Of a stretch of DNA of 64,000 nucleotides, positions 31,101 to 46,100 are shown piece by piece. Origin of the DNA: Clostridiales bacterium (GTDB lineage Bacteria > Bacillota > Clostridia > Christensenellales > Borkfalkiaceae); NCBI GenBank assembly GCA_022508265.1, contig JAFLVP010000001.1, positions 94,363 to 158,362 on the forward strand, given 5' to 3'. Numbering within the stretch: the first letter of the stretch is position 1; each line of letters begins with the position of its first letter. Under the pieces are notes generated by a model. That model had not been told where the DNA came from, made no database searches, and worked only from the letters and a program-made list of their open reading frames with translations. The translations under genes and the position numbers were made by a program.

Positions 31101-34100
31101 CATTTATCAGGATGCGTTCGGCTACTGCTCGGCGCTCAAGAAGGTCAACGTTCACAGCATTGAAGATTACGTTCAGATTACGTTTAACTCGGCAATGTCG
31201 AGCCCCTTCTATTACAGGGCGGCACTTTATATGAACGATGCCGAGGTTACTCAGCTTACCCGAAACGAAGTAGGCTCCGTAACCAAAATCAACGACTACG
31301 CTTTCTATAATAATAGTAATATAAGAACGCTCAATCTCGGTAACGTAATTACGGAGATCGGTCACTATGCGTTCTATTACAACACCGCGCTTGAAAGCAT
31401 TACGTTCGGTAACAAACTTACAACGCTTGGTAACTACGCATTCTACGATTGCGACAAGCTCGGCGTAGAAAACGGCTTGACGCTGAACGTAGTAACTTCC
31501 GTCGGTCAATACTGCTTTGCGCAGAGCGGCGGTATCAAGTACGTCCAAATCAGCAGGTCTGCAAACTATGGCAACTATGCTTTCCAGAACTGCAAGGGAC
31601 TTGAACAGTTAATCGTTCCCGTAACCTTAACGGAGTGGGTAGGCAGCACGTTCGGCAACGAATATTCCAACCCTCTGTATTATGCGGGAACACTTGCCTA
31701 CGGTAAATTCAGTACGGAACAGCAGAGTACTGCGGTAAGCGAGCTTGATTTGCGCGGCATTTCGGGCACGATTCCCAACTACTGCTTCGTCGGCTGTATT
31801 TCCATAACCAAAGTTATAATAGGTAAGGATATTAACACTCTCGGTGCATACTCCTTCCTGAACTGTATGTCACTTGCCGAAGTTGCAAATCTCAATCCTG
31901 ACATCCCTCTCACCCCCGGTTCTAATGATAAGTTTAACTCGTACGTCGCATATTACGCACTCTTCGTAACCGACAGCGCAACCGCTCAGGGCGACTATTC
32001 CGACATCGACAGCTTCAGATTCGTTAAGCAGTCCTCGGGTTGGGTATGCTTCGGCTACGTCGGCAACGAGAAGGTTGTAACGCTTCCCAGCCGTAACCCC
32101 GACGGCACTCCCGAATATACTATCAAACAGTACGCATTCTACGGTCGTGAATTTACCGAAGTTACCGTTCCCAACAACGTAACGCAGATAGACGAAGGCG
32201 CGTTTGGTGCGTGCATATACCTTCAGAAAATAACTCTGCCCTTCCTCGGTCAGACTAAAAATAACGACAGCAACAACAGAGTCGAAACTCTCGGCTATAT
32301 CTTCGGTACGAGAGATAATACCGGTTCGAGCGCCGTAGTACAGCAATCATACACGTACTACATACCCGACAGTCTCCGCACGGTAATTATTTCTTCGCAC
32401 TCGAACAACGAATCGCAGGCTACCCTCAATTCGTACGCGTTTGCGAACCTTCAATACGTTGAAGAAGTCCAGCTTTGGAATTATATTACCACGATTAATT
32501 CGTATGCATTCCAGAACAGCACGGGCTTAAAGAAGGTAACAGTAGGTAACAGAGTCACTACATGGAACGCCTATGCTTTCGACGGCTGTACCTCGCTTCA
32601 CACCATAAATATTCCCGCAACGACTACGACTATAAATGACTATGTATTCCAGAACACTCCCAGCCTAAAAACCGTAAATATTACGGACATCAACGCGTAC
32701 GTAGTTATTAATTTCACGCATTATACGTCGAGTCCTCTCAATAACAACAAGGCGGGACTCTATCTCAACGGCGATCTCGTTACAGACCTCGCAGATTATA
32801 CGTTTACTACTATCAATCCTCGCGTATTCTGGGGTTACGGCGGTTTTGTAAACCTTACCGTTCCCGACACGGTAACGAGGATAGGCGAATTCGCCTTCGG
32901 CGACACTATAAACCTTGAAAGTATAAGTCTGCCTTTTGTCGGATATCAGGTTTATAACGGTAACGACACTTCTTCAAACCACATGTTCGGTTATATCTTT
33001 AACCGCTATAATTACTACAACTATCTCAACGATAATCAGAACTACTATGCATACAACTATCGTGTGAGCGGTGGCTATTACTTAATTCCCGTAAAACTGA
33101 CGACCGTTGAAATACGTCACGGCAATATCAGTGAATACGCGTTCCAGAACTGTATGTTCATAGAACACATAACTCTGCCCCGTAAGGTTGCAAATGACGA
33201 CGGCTACGGCGGTTACAACGGCTATAGCATAGTTAAAACTATCTATCAGTACGCGTTCGAAGGCTGCCGCGCCCTCAAATCCATCGATATGGGCAACGAC
33301 TATACCATAATAGGTAGTTATGCGTTCAGATACTGCTTGGAGCTTGAGGAAATCGACCTTCCCGACATCCTCCAAACGATACAGGTTGGCGCATTCAACG
33401 GCTGCCGCGATCTTCGTAAAGTTACTCTGCCCGGCACGCTCACCTCGCTCGGCGGCGGAAGCCCCTACGTATTCTACGGCGATTCTAACGTAACCCTCTA
33501 TAATCCTTTCGCGAGAAGTCAAAACGTCAGCTTTACCGACACCTTTGCCCGTAACGTAGAGGAAGTATATATCGACAATATCGATAACTGGACGTTCAAC
33601 TGCAATATCAGTTACTACTACGACAACCCTATGTGGGGTCAGAAAGCAGTCGTTAAATACGCAACGGGTGACACGACCAATCTCAACGAATATAAGCTCC
33701 TCACCGATATCAAGGGCACGATTTCCGTCTCCGTCGTAACGATAAGACCTTACGCCTTCTACGGTTGCACGCAATGGGTGGATTTGCACATTCCCACTTC
33801 AGTAACCACGATTGGCGTGGGCGCATTCGGCGGCGCTAAAAACCTTGAAACGGCAGAAATGGCGTTCATCGGCAACACCAAGACCAATACTTCCGACAAC
33901 GTATACGGACTTTTCGGCTATATCTTCGGTACAATCAATTACGACGGTAGCTATGGAGCAAACCAGTACCATCAGACCAGCTACATCCCCAGGACTCTGA
34001 CGAGCGTACATATTCTCGGCGGTAACATAACCGACTACGCGTTCGCAAGATGCTGGTCAATCACAAGCATTACCTTTGCAAACAACTATACGTGTTCGTC

Positions 34101-37100
34101 CCCCGGCAGCAACAACAACGGAGGTTACATAGGCGACAGCGCGTTCAGAGCAACCAACATAACCGAGTTTACCGTTCCCGAATGCTTCTACAAGGTAGAG
34201 TCGTATGCGTTCAAGGATTGCATATATCTTACCAAGTTTACTGCAATTGGCAGCAACCTTACGGAATTCGGCACGAGCATACTTCAAGGCTGCGAGAGCC
34301 TTGAGGAGATGGACGTTGCCTTCGTCGGCCGCCATAAGACTTATTTCTATAGCACCAGCACGAGCTCGAGCTATTGGGATTATTATGAGAGTCAGTTCCA
34401 CTATTTCTTTGACGGCTCAGGCCGTGTGGCTTCCCGTTATGCCTCTGTAGGAACTTACGCAAACTACACTTCCGACCGTAATGATTCTTCTTTCATTAAC
34501 AATGGCGGTAACCCCGATAGCATCAATTACAACTACAACGTAAACGACAAGATGTACGGCGGTTCGCGTTACGGATATATATACAACTCGAGAGGTTATT
34601 TCTACTTCTACGCGCCCAAGAGCCTTACCAAGGTAAGAATTCGCGGCGGACACCTCACATACTATATGTTTGAGTGGTTGCAGTACATAGAAGAGATCGA
34701 GCTTCCCGAATCGTATACCGTAAACGTATACGGTCTGCAGATGTTCAACGGTTGCAGGAACCTCAAAAAAGTAATCTTCCACAATGCAAACAACTTTACA
34801 ACTCTTACCGGAACTAATATGTTCCGCGGTTGCGAAAACCTTGAAGAGGTAGTAGTTCCTTTCGCAAGTTACAACATCAGCGGCGGTTCATACACCAACA
34901 GCGCAAGCTACGGCTTCAACTACTGGTTCAACGATTCGATAACGAACACCGGCATCGAATATACTGCATACGCTCCTCACGATGCTGACAAGTACTACAC
35001 GGTAATCCGTAACTACAACCTCAACGGAACGAGCACCGAAACCTACTACGTTCCCAAGTCCTTGAAGAAGATAACCATTGAAAGCGGCTATCTTCCTATG
35101 GGTGTGCTTCAGAACTTCAGCTACGTCGAAGAGCTCATTCTTCCCGAGCGTCCTTATATAAGCGGTATCGCAGGCTCGACGGTTTACGAGCGTGCGTTTG
35201 CAGGCATGTCCTCGCTTAAATCCATACGTATTCCCAACTCCTGGACTACGTTCAGAAGAGAGGCGTTCAAGGATTGTAACGCTCTCGAAAGCGTGCTTAT
35301 AGACAGCATTTCGGTATGGCTCGGACACGACTTCGAAACGGCTTCGACCTCCGGCACTGCGTATGAAAACTACTTCCCTATGGGAACGTCAAATCCTCTG
35401 CATAAGAAGGACTTGGCGGGCATCGGCATGCGTTGGGACGACGGTGCAGAGCTTCACGTTAAGATAAGCGGTGCAACCAGCGCTCCTTACGAGCTGTACC
35501 AGCACCTCATCGTTCCCGTAGACGTGGAAAGAATAGGTAGAGCAAACTTCTACGAATATTCCTTCCTTGAAAGCGTTACCTTCTCCGCAAACGGCTACGT
35601 CAGCTCGATTGACCCGTATGCGTTCTACAACGTATCTCCCTTAACGTCTATCAATATCCCCGACACGGTTGATAAAATTGACGAATATGCGTTTGCAAGC
35701 AACGAAACATTGACCGACGTTACCGTAAACGTTCGTGAAATCGGACAGTACGCTTTCACTAACTGCTATCTGTTCGAATCCATTACGGTCGGCGCAAATC
35801 TTAAAATTTCCAATAACTACGCATTTGAAGGCACAACAATTTCACAGCTCCACATCTTAAATCTTACCCAGTGGTGCTATATCGACTTCAAGAACGTAGC
35901 AGCTAACCCGCTGTCGGTTTGCGGCTCTATCTATCGGGACGGTAAGGCACAGACCGAGCTTCGTATCCCCGACGGCACGAACCGTATCGAAAACTACGCA
36001 TTTGTAAATGCAAGCACGCTTGAAAGCATTTTCGTGCCCGACAGCGTTGAAAAGATAGGCGTGCAGGTATTCCGCGGCTGCTCGGGCTTGGAAAGCATAA
36101 CTCTGCCCTTCATAGGTTCAAGCAAGTCTGCAACATCGGCTTCTGCCAATACGCTGTTCGGCTATATCTTCGGCACAGAGAGCTATATGGGTGTTGAAAA
36201 CGCCACTCAGCAGTACTACAACGGAAGCAGCTATACCAATTACTACTTCCCCAGAAATTTAAGAGAAGTAACTATCACGGGCGGTAACATCCTTTACGGC
36301 GCGTTCTATAACTGTTCCTTCTTAACGTCGATAACCCTGCCCGAAAAGACGGCCGGTATCAACATTCTGGGTTCAAACGCGTTCAGAAACTGCACGGGCT
36401 TGGAGAAGATTGCTATCCCTCAGAATATTACTGAGATGGCGACAGACACCTTCAACGGCTGCAACAACATAAATCTCGTAACCATTTACGACCTTGAGGC
36501 TTGGTGTAAGATTATATTCGGAAATATGTATGCCAACCCCATGTGGCCCGGTGCGGAAATGCAGCTTTCCGGCGGTCCCGTTTCCGACGTGGTTATCCCC
36601 GATACCATTACAGAGCTCAACGCATACGTATTCTACGGCTGCACCTCGCTCTTCTCGGTAACCATTCCCGACAGTATTACCAAAATCAATACTTATGCAT
36701 TTGCCAACAATATCTCGCTGGCACACATAACTCTTTCCAACAAGCTTTCAAATATTTATGAATACGCGTTCGCAAACTGCGACGCACTCGAAGAGATAAG
36801 AATAAGCGATTTGGCTTCCTGGTGCAAGATAACCTTCTCGTCCTATCAGGCAAATCCTCTTTCCAACCCTGAGGCAAAACTCTATATCAACGGCGAATAC
36901 TCCGACGAACTTATCGTAACCGAAGAAATGAATGTTACGTCTATTTCGTCATACGCATTCTGGGGATATTCCAACGTTACCAAGCTGGTTATTCCCAGCA
37001 CGGTAACTACCATAGGCGCTAACGCTTTCGGCGGCACCAAAAATCTTCGCAGTCTTACGATACCCTTCGCAGGTACGGCGTTTACCAACAATTCCAACAA

Positions 37101-40100
37101 CACCAACAACTCCGTTCATATCATGTTCGGTACGTATCAGAGAGCTGATAACGGCATGGTAGCAATCAATAACGGCTACGGCACGTATTACATGCCTGCA
37201 AACCTTGAGGAGATAACCCTTCTCGGCGGCAACGTAATGCAGTACTCGTTTGCAAACCTCCCGTCGTTAAAGCACTTCTATTTCGGCGACGGAGAACATC
37301 CTTTCGTTCACGGTGTCGTATATACTGCAAACAATATTCACGGCGTCAGCCAAAACGGATATGCAATTTACAACTATGCGTTCCAGAACTGCACCTCGCT
37401 CGAGGAGATTGTAATCCCCGACGACACGTTCAATATTATTCTCTCGTATGCGTTCTTGAACTGCTCTGCAGCAACGCGCATAGAGATGTACGTAGACACT
37501 ATTACCGTAAACGGTACTCCTTACACCGATAACCGCGGCTTCATTGATGAATACGCATTCCAGGGTTGCGGCGGGGTAACCGAGGTTTCCGTTCCTTGGA
37601 TTGGTAACAGCGCTCAGTTATATTCCCGTTGGAACAGTGGCCAGAACTATGACTGGAGAGGACATTTCGGTACAATCTTCGGACGTTCTTCCTATACTAA
37701 CTCCATTCCAACCTCATATTACAACGGAACTACACGTACTAGCTACTATTATTGGTATACTTATACGTACATACCTGCCGGTCTTAAAAAGATAACTATA
37801 AACGGTAGCCAAGGCGTATTTGCAGGGCCCTGCTTCAGCGGTTTGTCCGAAGTTGAAGAAATTTATATCAATTTCAAGACAATCTGGAACTACACTTCCA
37901 ACTATAACCAGTATCTGTACAATCCTTTCTTCTACTGCTACAGGCTCAAGAAGGTTATATTCGAACACGATATCGAAAGGCTCAACTACGTTTCAGACAG
38001 AATGTTCTACGACTGTCCTTTCCTCGAAGAAGTGCAGCTGCCCTTCGTAGGTTCCAGCAGAAGCGCCAGCAACGTAACCAATGCAAGCAATCAGCAGTTT
38101 GGTTATATCTTCGGCGGAAACAACTGGAGTATCAACCTTAACTCGCACGGCTCGTATCACTACAGCGCAACTCAGTACTACACCACGGGCAACGCTGCGT
38201 ACAACAACTCGTTCCCCACGTCACTTAAAAAGATAACCGTACTCGGCGGTAACGTCCTTGTCGGCGCGTTCGCAAACATGACCTCGCTGACGGAGCTCAA
38301 TCTGCCCGATCACGTAAACAGCACTCCTAACGACAGCTACGTTCATACCATTGCTTACCGTGCACTCTACGGCTGCACCAACCTTACGAACGTAGTTATT
38401 CCCGATGCGTACACGACAATAGGCGCAGAGGCGTTTATGAACTGCACCTCGCTTACGTCCATACACGTAGGCACGGGCATCAGGAAGGTCGAACGCGATG
38501 CGTTCCGCGGTTGCAACAGACTCTCCAAGGTTGAATTAGACGACATCGGTTCATGGCTTGCCACCGACTTCGACAGCGCAATGGCTAACCCTCTGTACTA
38601 CGGCGCAGAGATGATGCTCTTAAAGACCACGATTGAAGATATGGAGGAAGAGGTAACCAGGACCTACGAAAAGGTAGTTTACCTCGACGTTCCCGCGCAG
38701 ACCACCAAAATCGGTAACTATAACTTCTATAACTACGGACATTTGAAGCGCGTAGCAATTGCGTCTACGGTTGACAGCATCGGTACGGACGCATTCTACG
38801 GGTGCGGCAGCATCGAGCGCGTCGATATAACCGACATTAAAGACTGGTGCGAAACCGAACTTACGACGGCTTACTCCAACCCTCTTGCCAACAGCGCAGG
38901 TCTGTACCTCAACGACGTTGAAGTTGCCGAACTCGAATTGACAGACGGAACTTCCAAGATAGGTAAGTACGTATTCTACAACTGTCAGTCGCTCATCAGT
39001 ATAATAATCCCTTCGACGGTACTTTCCATAGGAGAGCAGGCGTTCTGGGGATGCACCAACCTGATTTCGGTAGACGTTCCTACGTCGGTAACAAGCATAG
39101 GCAAGGCTGCGTTCGGCGGTTGCACCAGAATGACCAGCATAAGCCTTCCCTTCACGGGTGAAAACAAGACTGCAACCTACAACGCAAATTCGCTGTTCGG
39201 TTACATCTTCGGCGATACCATTTACGACGGCGGAAGAGCGGTGGTTCAACGTTATCACACGTCGGCAAATCAGACTTATACTGCCGCTACTACCGATATA
39301 ACCTACTATATCCCTCAAACCCTCGTTTCTGTTGAAATAAAGGGTCTTGAACAGGGCGCAATCAACGACTTTGCGTTCTATAACTGCTCGCAGCTCACTT
39401 CTATCAAGCTCGGCGAAGGACTTATTAAAATCGGACACTACGCGTTCTACAACTGCTCGCAGTTCTCCGACCTCGAAATTCCCAAAACCGTAACTACGAT
39501 AGGCGAAAACGCGTTCACGGGCTGTCTTGCTCTGAACCGTCTCGTTATAAGCGATTTGGCGGCTTGGCTCGAGACTTCGTTCGCAAACGCTTCTTCCAAC
39601 CCGCTCTATAACGGCAATATTGCTATTTACGAAGCAAGCACGAACGAAATGCTTACAACGCTCGTTCTTCCCAAGACGATTACCAAGATAGGCAAGTTCA
39701 GCTTCTATAACTACAAATATCTCAAAGAAATAGTTCTTCCCGACAGCGGAGAAGAGGGCGTAGAGCCCGTAATGAACCTTAAAACGATTGAAGAGAGCGC
39801 CTTCTACGGCAACTCTGCACTCGTTTCGGTAACTCTGCCTTCAAGCGTTACGTCAATTCAGACTAACGTATTCTCGGGTTGCCGTTCACTCGTCGATATG
39901 GTTATTCCTTTCATAGGTCTCAACGCAACGACCGGTGCAGGCAACAACACTCTGTTCGGCTATCTCTTCGGTACAGCGGAATATGCCGGAGGTACTGCCG
40001 TTAAGCAGGTTTACGACACAAACGGCAACGGAACTACTTATTATATCCCTGCAACCTTGCGCAGAGTAACCGTACTCAACGGTAACGTAAACTTCGGCGC

Positions 40101-43100
40101 GTTCTCAAGTTGCTCTATGCTTACGCATGTAGTTCTGCCTTCCACGATTACGACTATCGGTCAGAACATATTCTTCGACTGCGGAAGCCTCGTTTACCTT
40201 GATATTCCTTTCGTAGGAAACTCTAAGACGGTAAGCTCGCAGAACAACACCGCACACTTCGGCTATATCTTCAGCACCGAGCCCTACGGCAACGGCTTTG
40301 CGGTAGAGCAGATGAACGGCACGACTCCCGTTCCGTATTACATACCTGCTGGACTCGAAACCGTTATCGTCCGCGGCGGTAACATCCTTAACTATGCGTT
40401 TGCAAACGTAAGTATGGTTAAGCACATCGAGTTGTCTAAAGAGCCGGGCTCGCAATTGACGATGGGTAACTACGCATTCTCGGGATGCTCATCGCTTGAA
40501 GAATTCAACCTTCCCACTTACTTCACAACCATCGGTATAAATGCATTTGCTGGTTGCGAAAGCCTTGAAAAGGTATACACCGACGATATCGACCTGTGGG
40601 CAAGAACTGCCTTCACGGCATACACACCTACGACACAGGAAGCTCAAGAGGGCATGCTTGTAAGCTGTATGGCTAACCCTCTGTCAAACGGCGCGGGACT
40701 CTACGTCCTCAACGAGTACGGCGTATACGATCACGTGACCGAACTTGTCCTTACCGACAAGGCTGAAAAGATCGGTACGTATGCATTCGCAAATTACTTA
40801 GACCTTGTAAAAGTTACCCTTCCCAGCTCGCTTGCAAGCACGATGAACAATAACAATACCTCTATTACGGTTCATGCAATAGCTGCATCGGCATTCTGGG
40901 GCTGTGCTAACTTAAAATCCATAACCTTGCCTTTCATCGGTTCGAGCGAGAAAGCAGCGGCGGCTTCTGCCAACACTCTGTTCGGCTATCTGTTCGGAAC
41001 CGTTGAATATGAAGGCGGTGTTGCAACCACGCAGACGTGGGGTGCTGCAGCTGTCAATACGGCAACTTATTACATCCCCGAAAAACTTGAAGAAGTTATC
41101 ATAACGGGCGGAACTATCTGGTACGGCGCGTTCAGTAACTGCAATAATATCAAGAAAGTGGTACTCCAAGGCGCAATTACCGACATCGCTCAATATGCGT
41201 TCTCGGGTTGCACCTCGCTCGTTTCGTTCAACGCAGGCACGGCACTCGTCACTATAAACGACTACGCATTCAACAACTGCTCGTCACTTCCCGAGTTCTA
41301 CGTTCCTCAAACGCTTACGACCATTAAGGCACAGGCGTTCGCAGGCTGCGAGAGTTTAAAGACCGTTAAAGCAGAGACCATTGTAGACTGGTTGAGGATA
41401 GTATTTACGGACGCTTCGTCTAACCCTCTGTCTAACGGCGCGGGACTTTACCTCCACGTAAGAGATGATGACGATTTCGAAGTAGTCAACGACCTCGTTA
41501 TTCCTACGTCAATTACCGCGATTAACGCATATGCGTTCTACAACTGCAAGTCGTTGCAGATGGTACACGTAAACATTACATTTACGCAAAACGTAGGAAG
41601 CAGTCTTAAGTCGATAGGAAAACAGGCATTCTACGGTTGCGAATATATCAACGACGTATATCTTACGGAAAACACTCTCCAAGCGTGGGTTTCGATAGAC
41701 TTCGCTGATTATTCGGCTAACCCTCTGTCCAATAAGGCAGCACTGTATACGGGTAGCTCCGCCACCAGCAACGGCACTCTTTTAAGCTCGCCTATATTCA
41801 GTGACCAGCTTACCGCAATCAAGCCCTATGCGTTCTACGGCTGTACTTCGCTTACGAACGCAACCGTCGTTCAGAACATAATCGAAATCGGTATCGGCGC
41901 GTTCGGTGCTTGCGATAACTTGGCTTCAATCGTTCTTACCTTCGTAGGTCAGAAAGACGCAAATGTTGCTTCGGAAACAACCTTGTTCGGTTACATTTTC
42001 GGCGACATTGAAAACGAAGGCAGCACGGCGGTAACGCAGTACTGGTCTGCTACCTCAAGCAAAACTTACTATATACCCAAGAGCCTTAAATCCGTATCTT
42101 TGACCGTAACGACCAGCACTTGCAACATCAACTACGGCGCATTCTACGGCTATACCTGGCTCACATCCATAACTCTGCCCAACCGTCTTACGGCTATAGG
42201 CGCAAGCGCGTTCTATAACTGCTCGGGTCTTACCTATATAAACTTCGGTCAGAACATCACAAACATCGGCACTGATGCGTTCAAGGGTTGCGAAAACCTG
42301 CACAGCGTCAACGTAACGAGTGATACGGGCTGGTTCAACATCGTATTTGCAAATGAATACGCTAACCCGCTTTCCAACATAGGTTCGATTACGTTCGGCG
42401 GTACCGAAACGTCTGATGTCGAAGTTCCCGAAGGTATTTCGAAAGTCAACGACTATGCATTCTACGGCGCAACCTCGATTATCGAAGTAAGTATAGGAAC
42501 TTCGAGCACGGCAGACGTAACGGTCGGTCAAAAAGCATTCTACAACAACGTAAATCTTCAGACCGTAACTATCGGACCTAACGTAAAATCAATAGGTGAA
42601 AGTGCATTCGAAGGCTGCAAGGATACCGTATTAAGACAGACAGTAATCTCGGAGCTCTCCGCATGGTTGAAGATCGATTTCAAGAATGCAACGGCAAATC
42701 CTTCGTATTACTCGCACAACCTGTACCTTGGTTCAAGTCCTATTAAGGAATTGGAGCTCAATACAGAGTCTCTTGCCTCGGGCAGTGTTCTGCAATACGC
42801 GTTTATCAATAACACCGAGATCACGAAAGTAACCGTAGGCAACAATGTTAAAACGATAGGCACAGAAGCATTCTTTGGATGCACCAACCTTCGTCTAGTA
42901 ATTAACCAGAACTACGGTACGACTTCTGGTAAGCTCAATATCGTCAAGGGCGCAACTAGTAACGGCTATATCGGCTACTACGCACTCAGCGTTATCAACG
43001 GTAGCTCGGCAGACGTCGGACAGAAGGAAATAAACGGCTACAAGTTCCTTAATGCAGACGACATCTGGTACCTCGTAGGTTACGACGGTGCTGAAATAGA

Positions 43101-46100
43101 GCTCAACTTGCCCGAAACCGTTCCCGACGAGCTTGATACCGTAACTTATCAAATTTATGAGTACGCGTTCAACAACAAGGACAACATTGTTTCGGTAAAT
43201 ATCCCCAAGAACGCCGTAAGCATCGGTATGTATGCGTTTGCAGAGTGCGACGCGCTCACAAGCGTAACGATCGGTAGCGGTGTTAAGGTGATAAGCAACC
43301 AGGCGTTCTACAATTGCATAAGCCTTGCAACCGTTAAGATAGAAGACGCTCCCGCAAGCATAGGAGTGCAGGCGTTCTCGGGTTGCGTTGCTCTTGATAA
43401 CGTCACTATTCCCGATACTGTAACCACAATCGCAACCAAGGCGTTCGAAAACTGCATAAGCCTTCGCACGTTGGTAATCGGCGACGTCGATTCTATCGCT
43501 ACCGCTGCATTCGTAGGCTGCTCTGCCCTCGTTGACATTACAATCCCTTACGTCGGAAATGCTAAGGAAATAACGACTGCCGCTCAGACTACTCTGTTCG
43601 GTTACATCTTCGGTAATACTTCGTACGAAGGCGGCTATGCAGTAACTCAGAAATTCGGTTCTGCAACCAACAATACGGGAATGTTCTATATACCCGAAAC
43701 ACTTCGTACGGTTACGGTAAACGGCGGCAACCTTCTTTACGGTGCGTTCAGTAACTGCAATCTTATCGAAAGCGTTACTCTCAAAGGCGTAGAAACGATA
43801 GGCGAGAGAGCGTTCGAAGGAACGACTAACCTCGAAACTATCGCATTGAGCACGTCGATAACCACGATTGGTACGTATGCGTTCAATATGAGCGGTATTA
43901 CGAGCCTCGATATACCCAACACGGTAACTTCGATTGCATCGTATGCGTTTACCGCTTGTAAGAACCTTACGGTAGCTCATATCGGCACGGGTATCACCAC
44001 GCTCGAAAGCTACGTATTCTATGACTGCACTTCACTTGCGGAAGTTACTCTTCCCAACAACCTTATAACAATCAGTGAAGGTGCTCTCAAACATACGGGA
44101 ATTCTTGAGATAATTGTTCCCGAAAGCGTAACTACGCTCGGCATGGACGTATTCGTCAACTGCGTAAGCCTTGCCAACGTTATAATGAGCAACAACGTAA
44201 CTACTATCCCCGCAGGCACGTTTAGCGGCTGCTCGTCGATAGTAAGTATGAGACTGCCCTACGTCGGCGGCGCATACAGCGTTACGAACAACAATGACAA
44301 TACGCTGTTCGGTTACATCTTCGGCAAGTCCCCTTACTACGGTGCAATCGGTGTTCCTCAGCGTTACAGCACGGCGGCAAACTCGATAACGTTCTACATT
44401 CCCACGTCTCTGAAGAAGATTGAAATCGTCAAGGGTATGATGGTTACCACCGGTAGACTTCAGAACGTAATCGGCTTCGGCGCTCTGTACAATATGTCAA
44501 TGCTCGAAGAAATAATCATCGATGCTGACGTAAAACTTATTCAGGAATCTGCAATGTCGCTTTGCACGTCATTGAAGAAGATTTCCATCTACTCGGATAC
44601 GCTCAAATTCAACAACACAGTATTCCAGCAGTCTACAAATATCCAAGAAGTTCATATCAAAGACCTCAACAAGTGGATTGCTTACGAAATCGGCGTTGAA
44701 ACTTCCAATCCTCTCTATAACGGCGGCAGACTGTACGTAAATAACGTTGAAGCAGTCAACCTCGTAATTCCCGGCACGGCTAAGAAGATAGGAAGCTACG
44801 TATTCACGGGTTGCGTTTCCATAACAAACGTAACCATACCCGCATCGGTAACCGAAATCGGCACCGGCGCGTTCAGAAACTGCGTAAACCTCAAAGCAGC
44901 GTTCATAGACGATCTGTCGCAGTGGGCTACGATTAAGTTCGGTAACCCTCAGGCTAACCCTGTAAACGCAGGCGGTACGATCTATCTTGACAGCGAACCT
45001 CTTGCAGACGTGACTATTCCTAACGACGTATCCGTTGTAAGCGCATATGCGTTCTACGGCTGCACGTCACTCAACAGCGTCATAATTCCCGCACATGTTA
45101 CGGCAATCGGCGAAGAGGCGTTCAGAGGCTGCAACAAGCTCCTCAAAGTTTGGGACCTTACCACCGGAAACGGTGCGCTCAACGTAGAAGCAGGTTCTAC
45201 CGACAACGGTTGGGTAGGTTACTACGCAGCTTACATCTCAAAAGATCTTAAGGATAACGGCGGTTATATAACCGTAGACGGCGGCTTCGTATTCCATAAG
45301 GCAGAGGATAACATCTGGTACCTCATGGACTACACCGGCACCGAAACGGATATTGTTCTTCCTCAGGAGAACCCCGATGAGGACGGTTCGACGGAGAGAA
45401 CATACCGTATCGACAAGTATGCGTTTGCAGAGAAGAACATCGTATCTGTCAAGATACTTAAAGACAGCGTCAGAGAAATAGGCGAGGGTGCATTCCAGAA
45501 CTGCACTTCGCTTGAAAAAGTTATTATCGAAAGTGGTGTTGAAACGGTTAAGGAAAACGTATTCTACAGTTGCTACAACATCAAGCGCATGTCCGTTCCT
45601 TTCGTAGGTTCGTTCGTAAGCGCTACGACGGCATCGCCTACATCGCTGTTCGGTTACTACTTCGGCACGGAAAGATTCGATAACGCTACGAGAACGAGAC
45701 AGTACTATTCCGAACTGTTCACTGACTACTATATCCCCAACAGCCTTACGGAAGTTGAGATAACGGGCGTCAAGGGCGCAGAAGGAACGATACTATTCGG
45801 TACGTTCTTCGGTATGGAACATCTCGAAACGATAACCCTGCCTGCAAACCTTAAATCAATAGGTAACCGTGCGTTCGAAGGCTGTACCGGTCTTGCTTCC
45901 GTCAACATCGTTGATCTTGCAAGCTGGTGCAACGTTGAGTTCGCAAATGCGGCTGCTAACCCTCTTAACAACGCACACAACCTGTACGTTGACGGCATCT
46001 ATCAGACGCATATACTTATACCTGAATCGGTAACTACAATAAACAAGTACGCATTCTACAATGCAACCTCGTTTACGGCAGTAACCATTTCCAAGAACGT

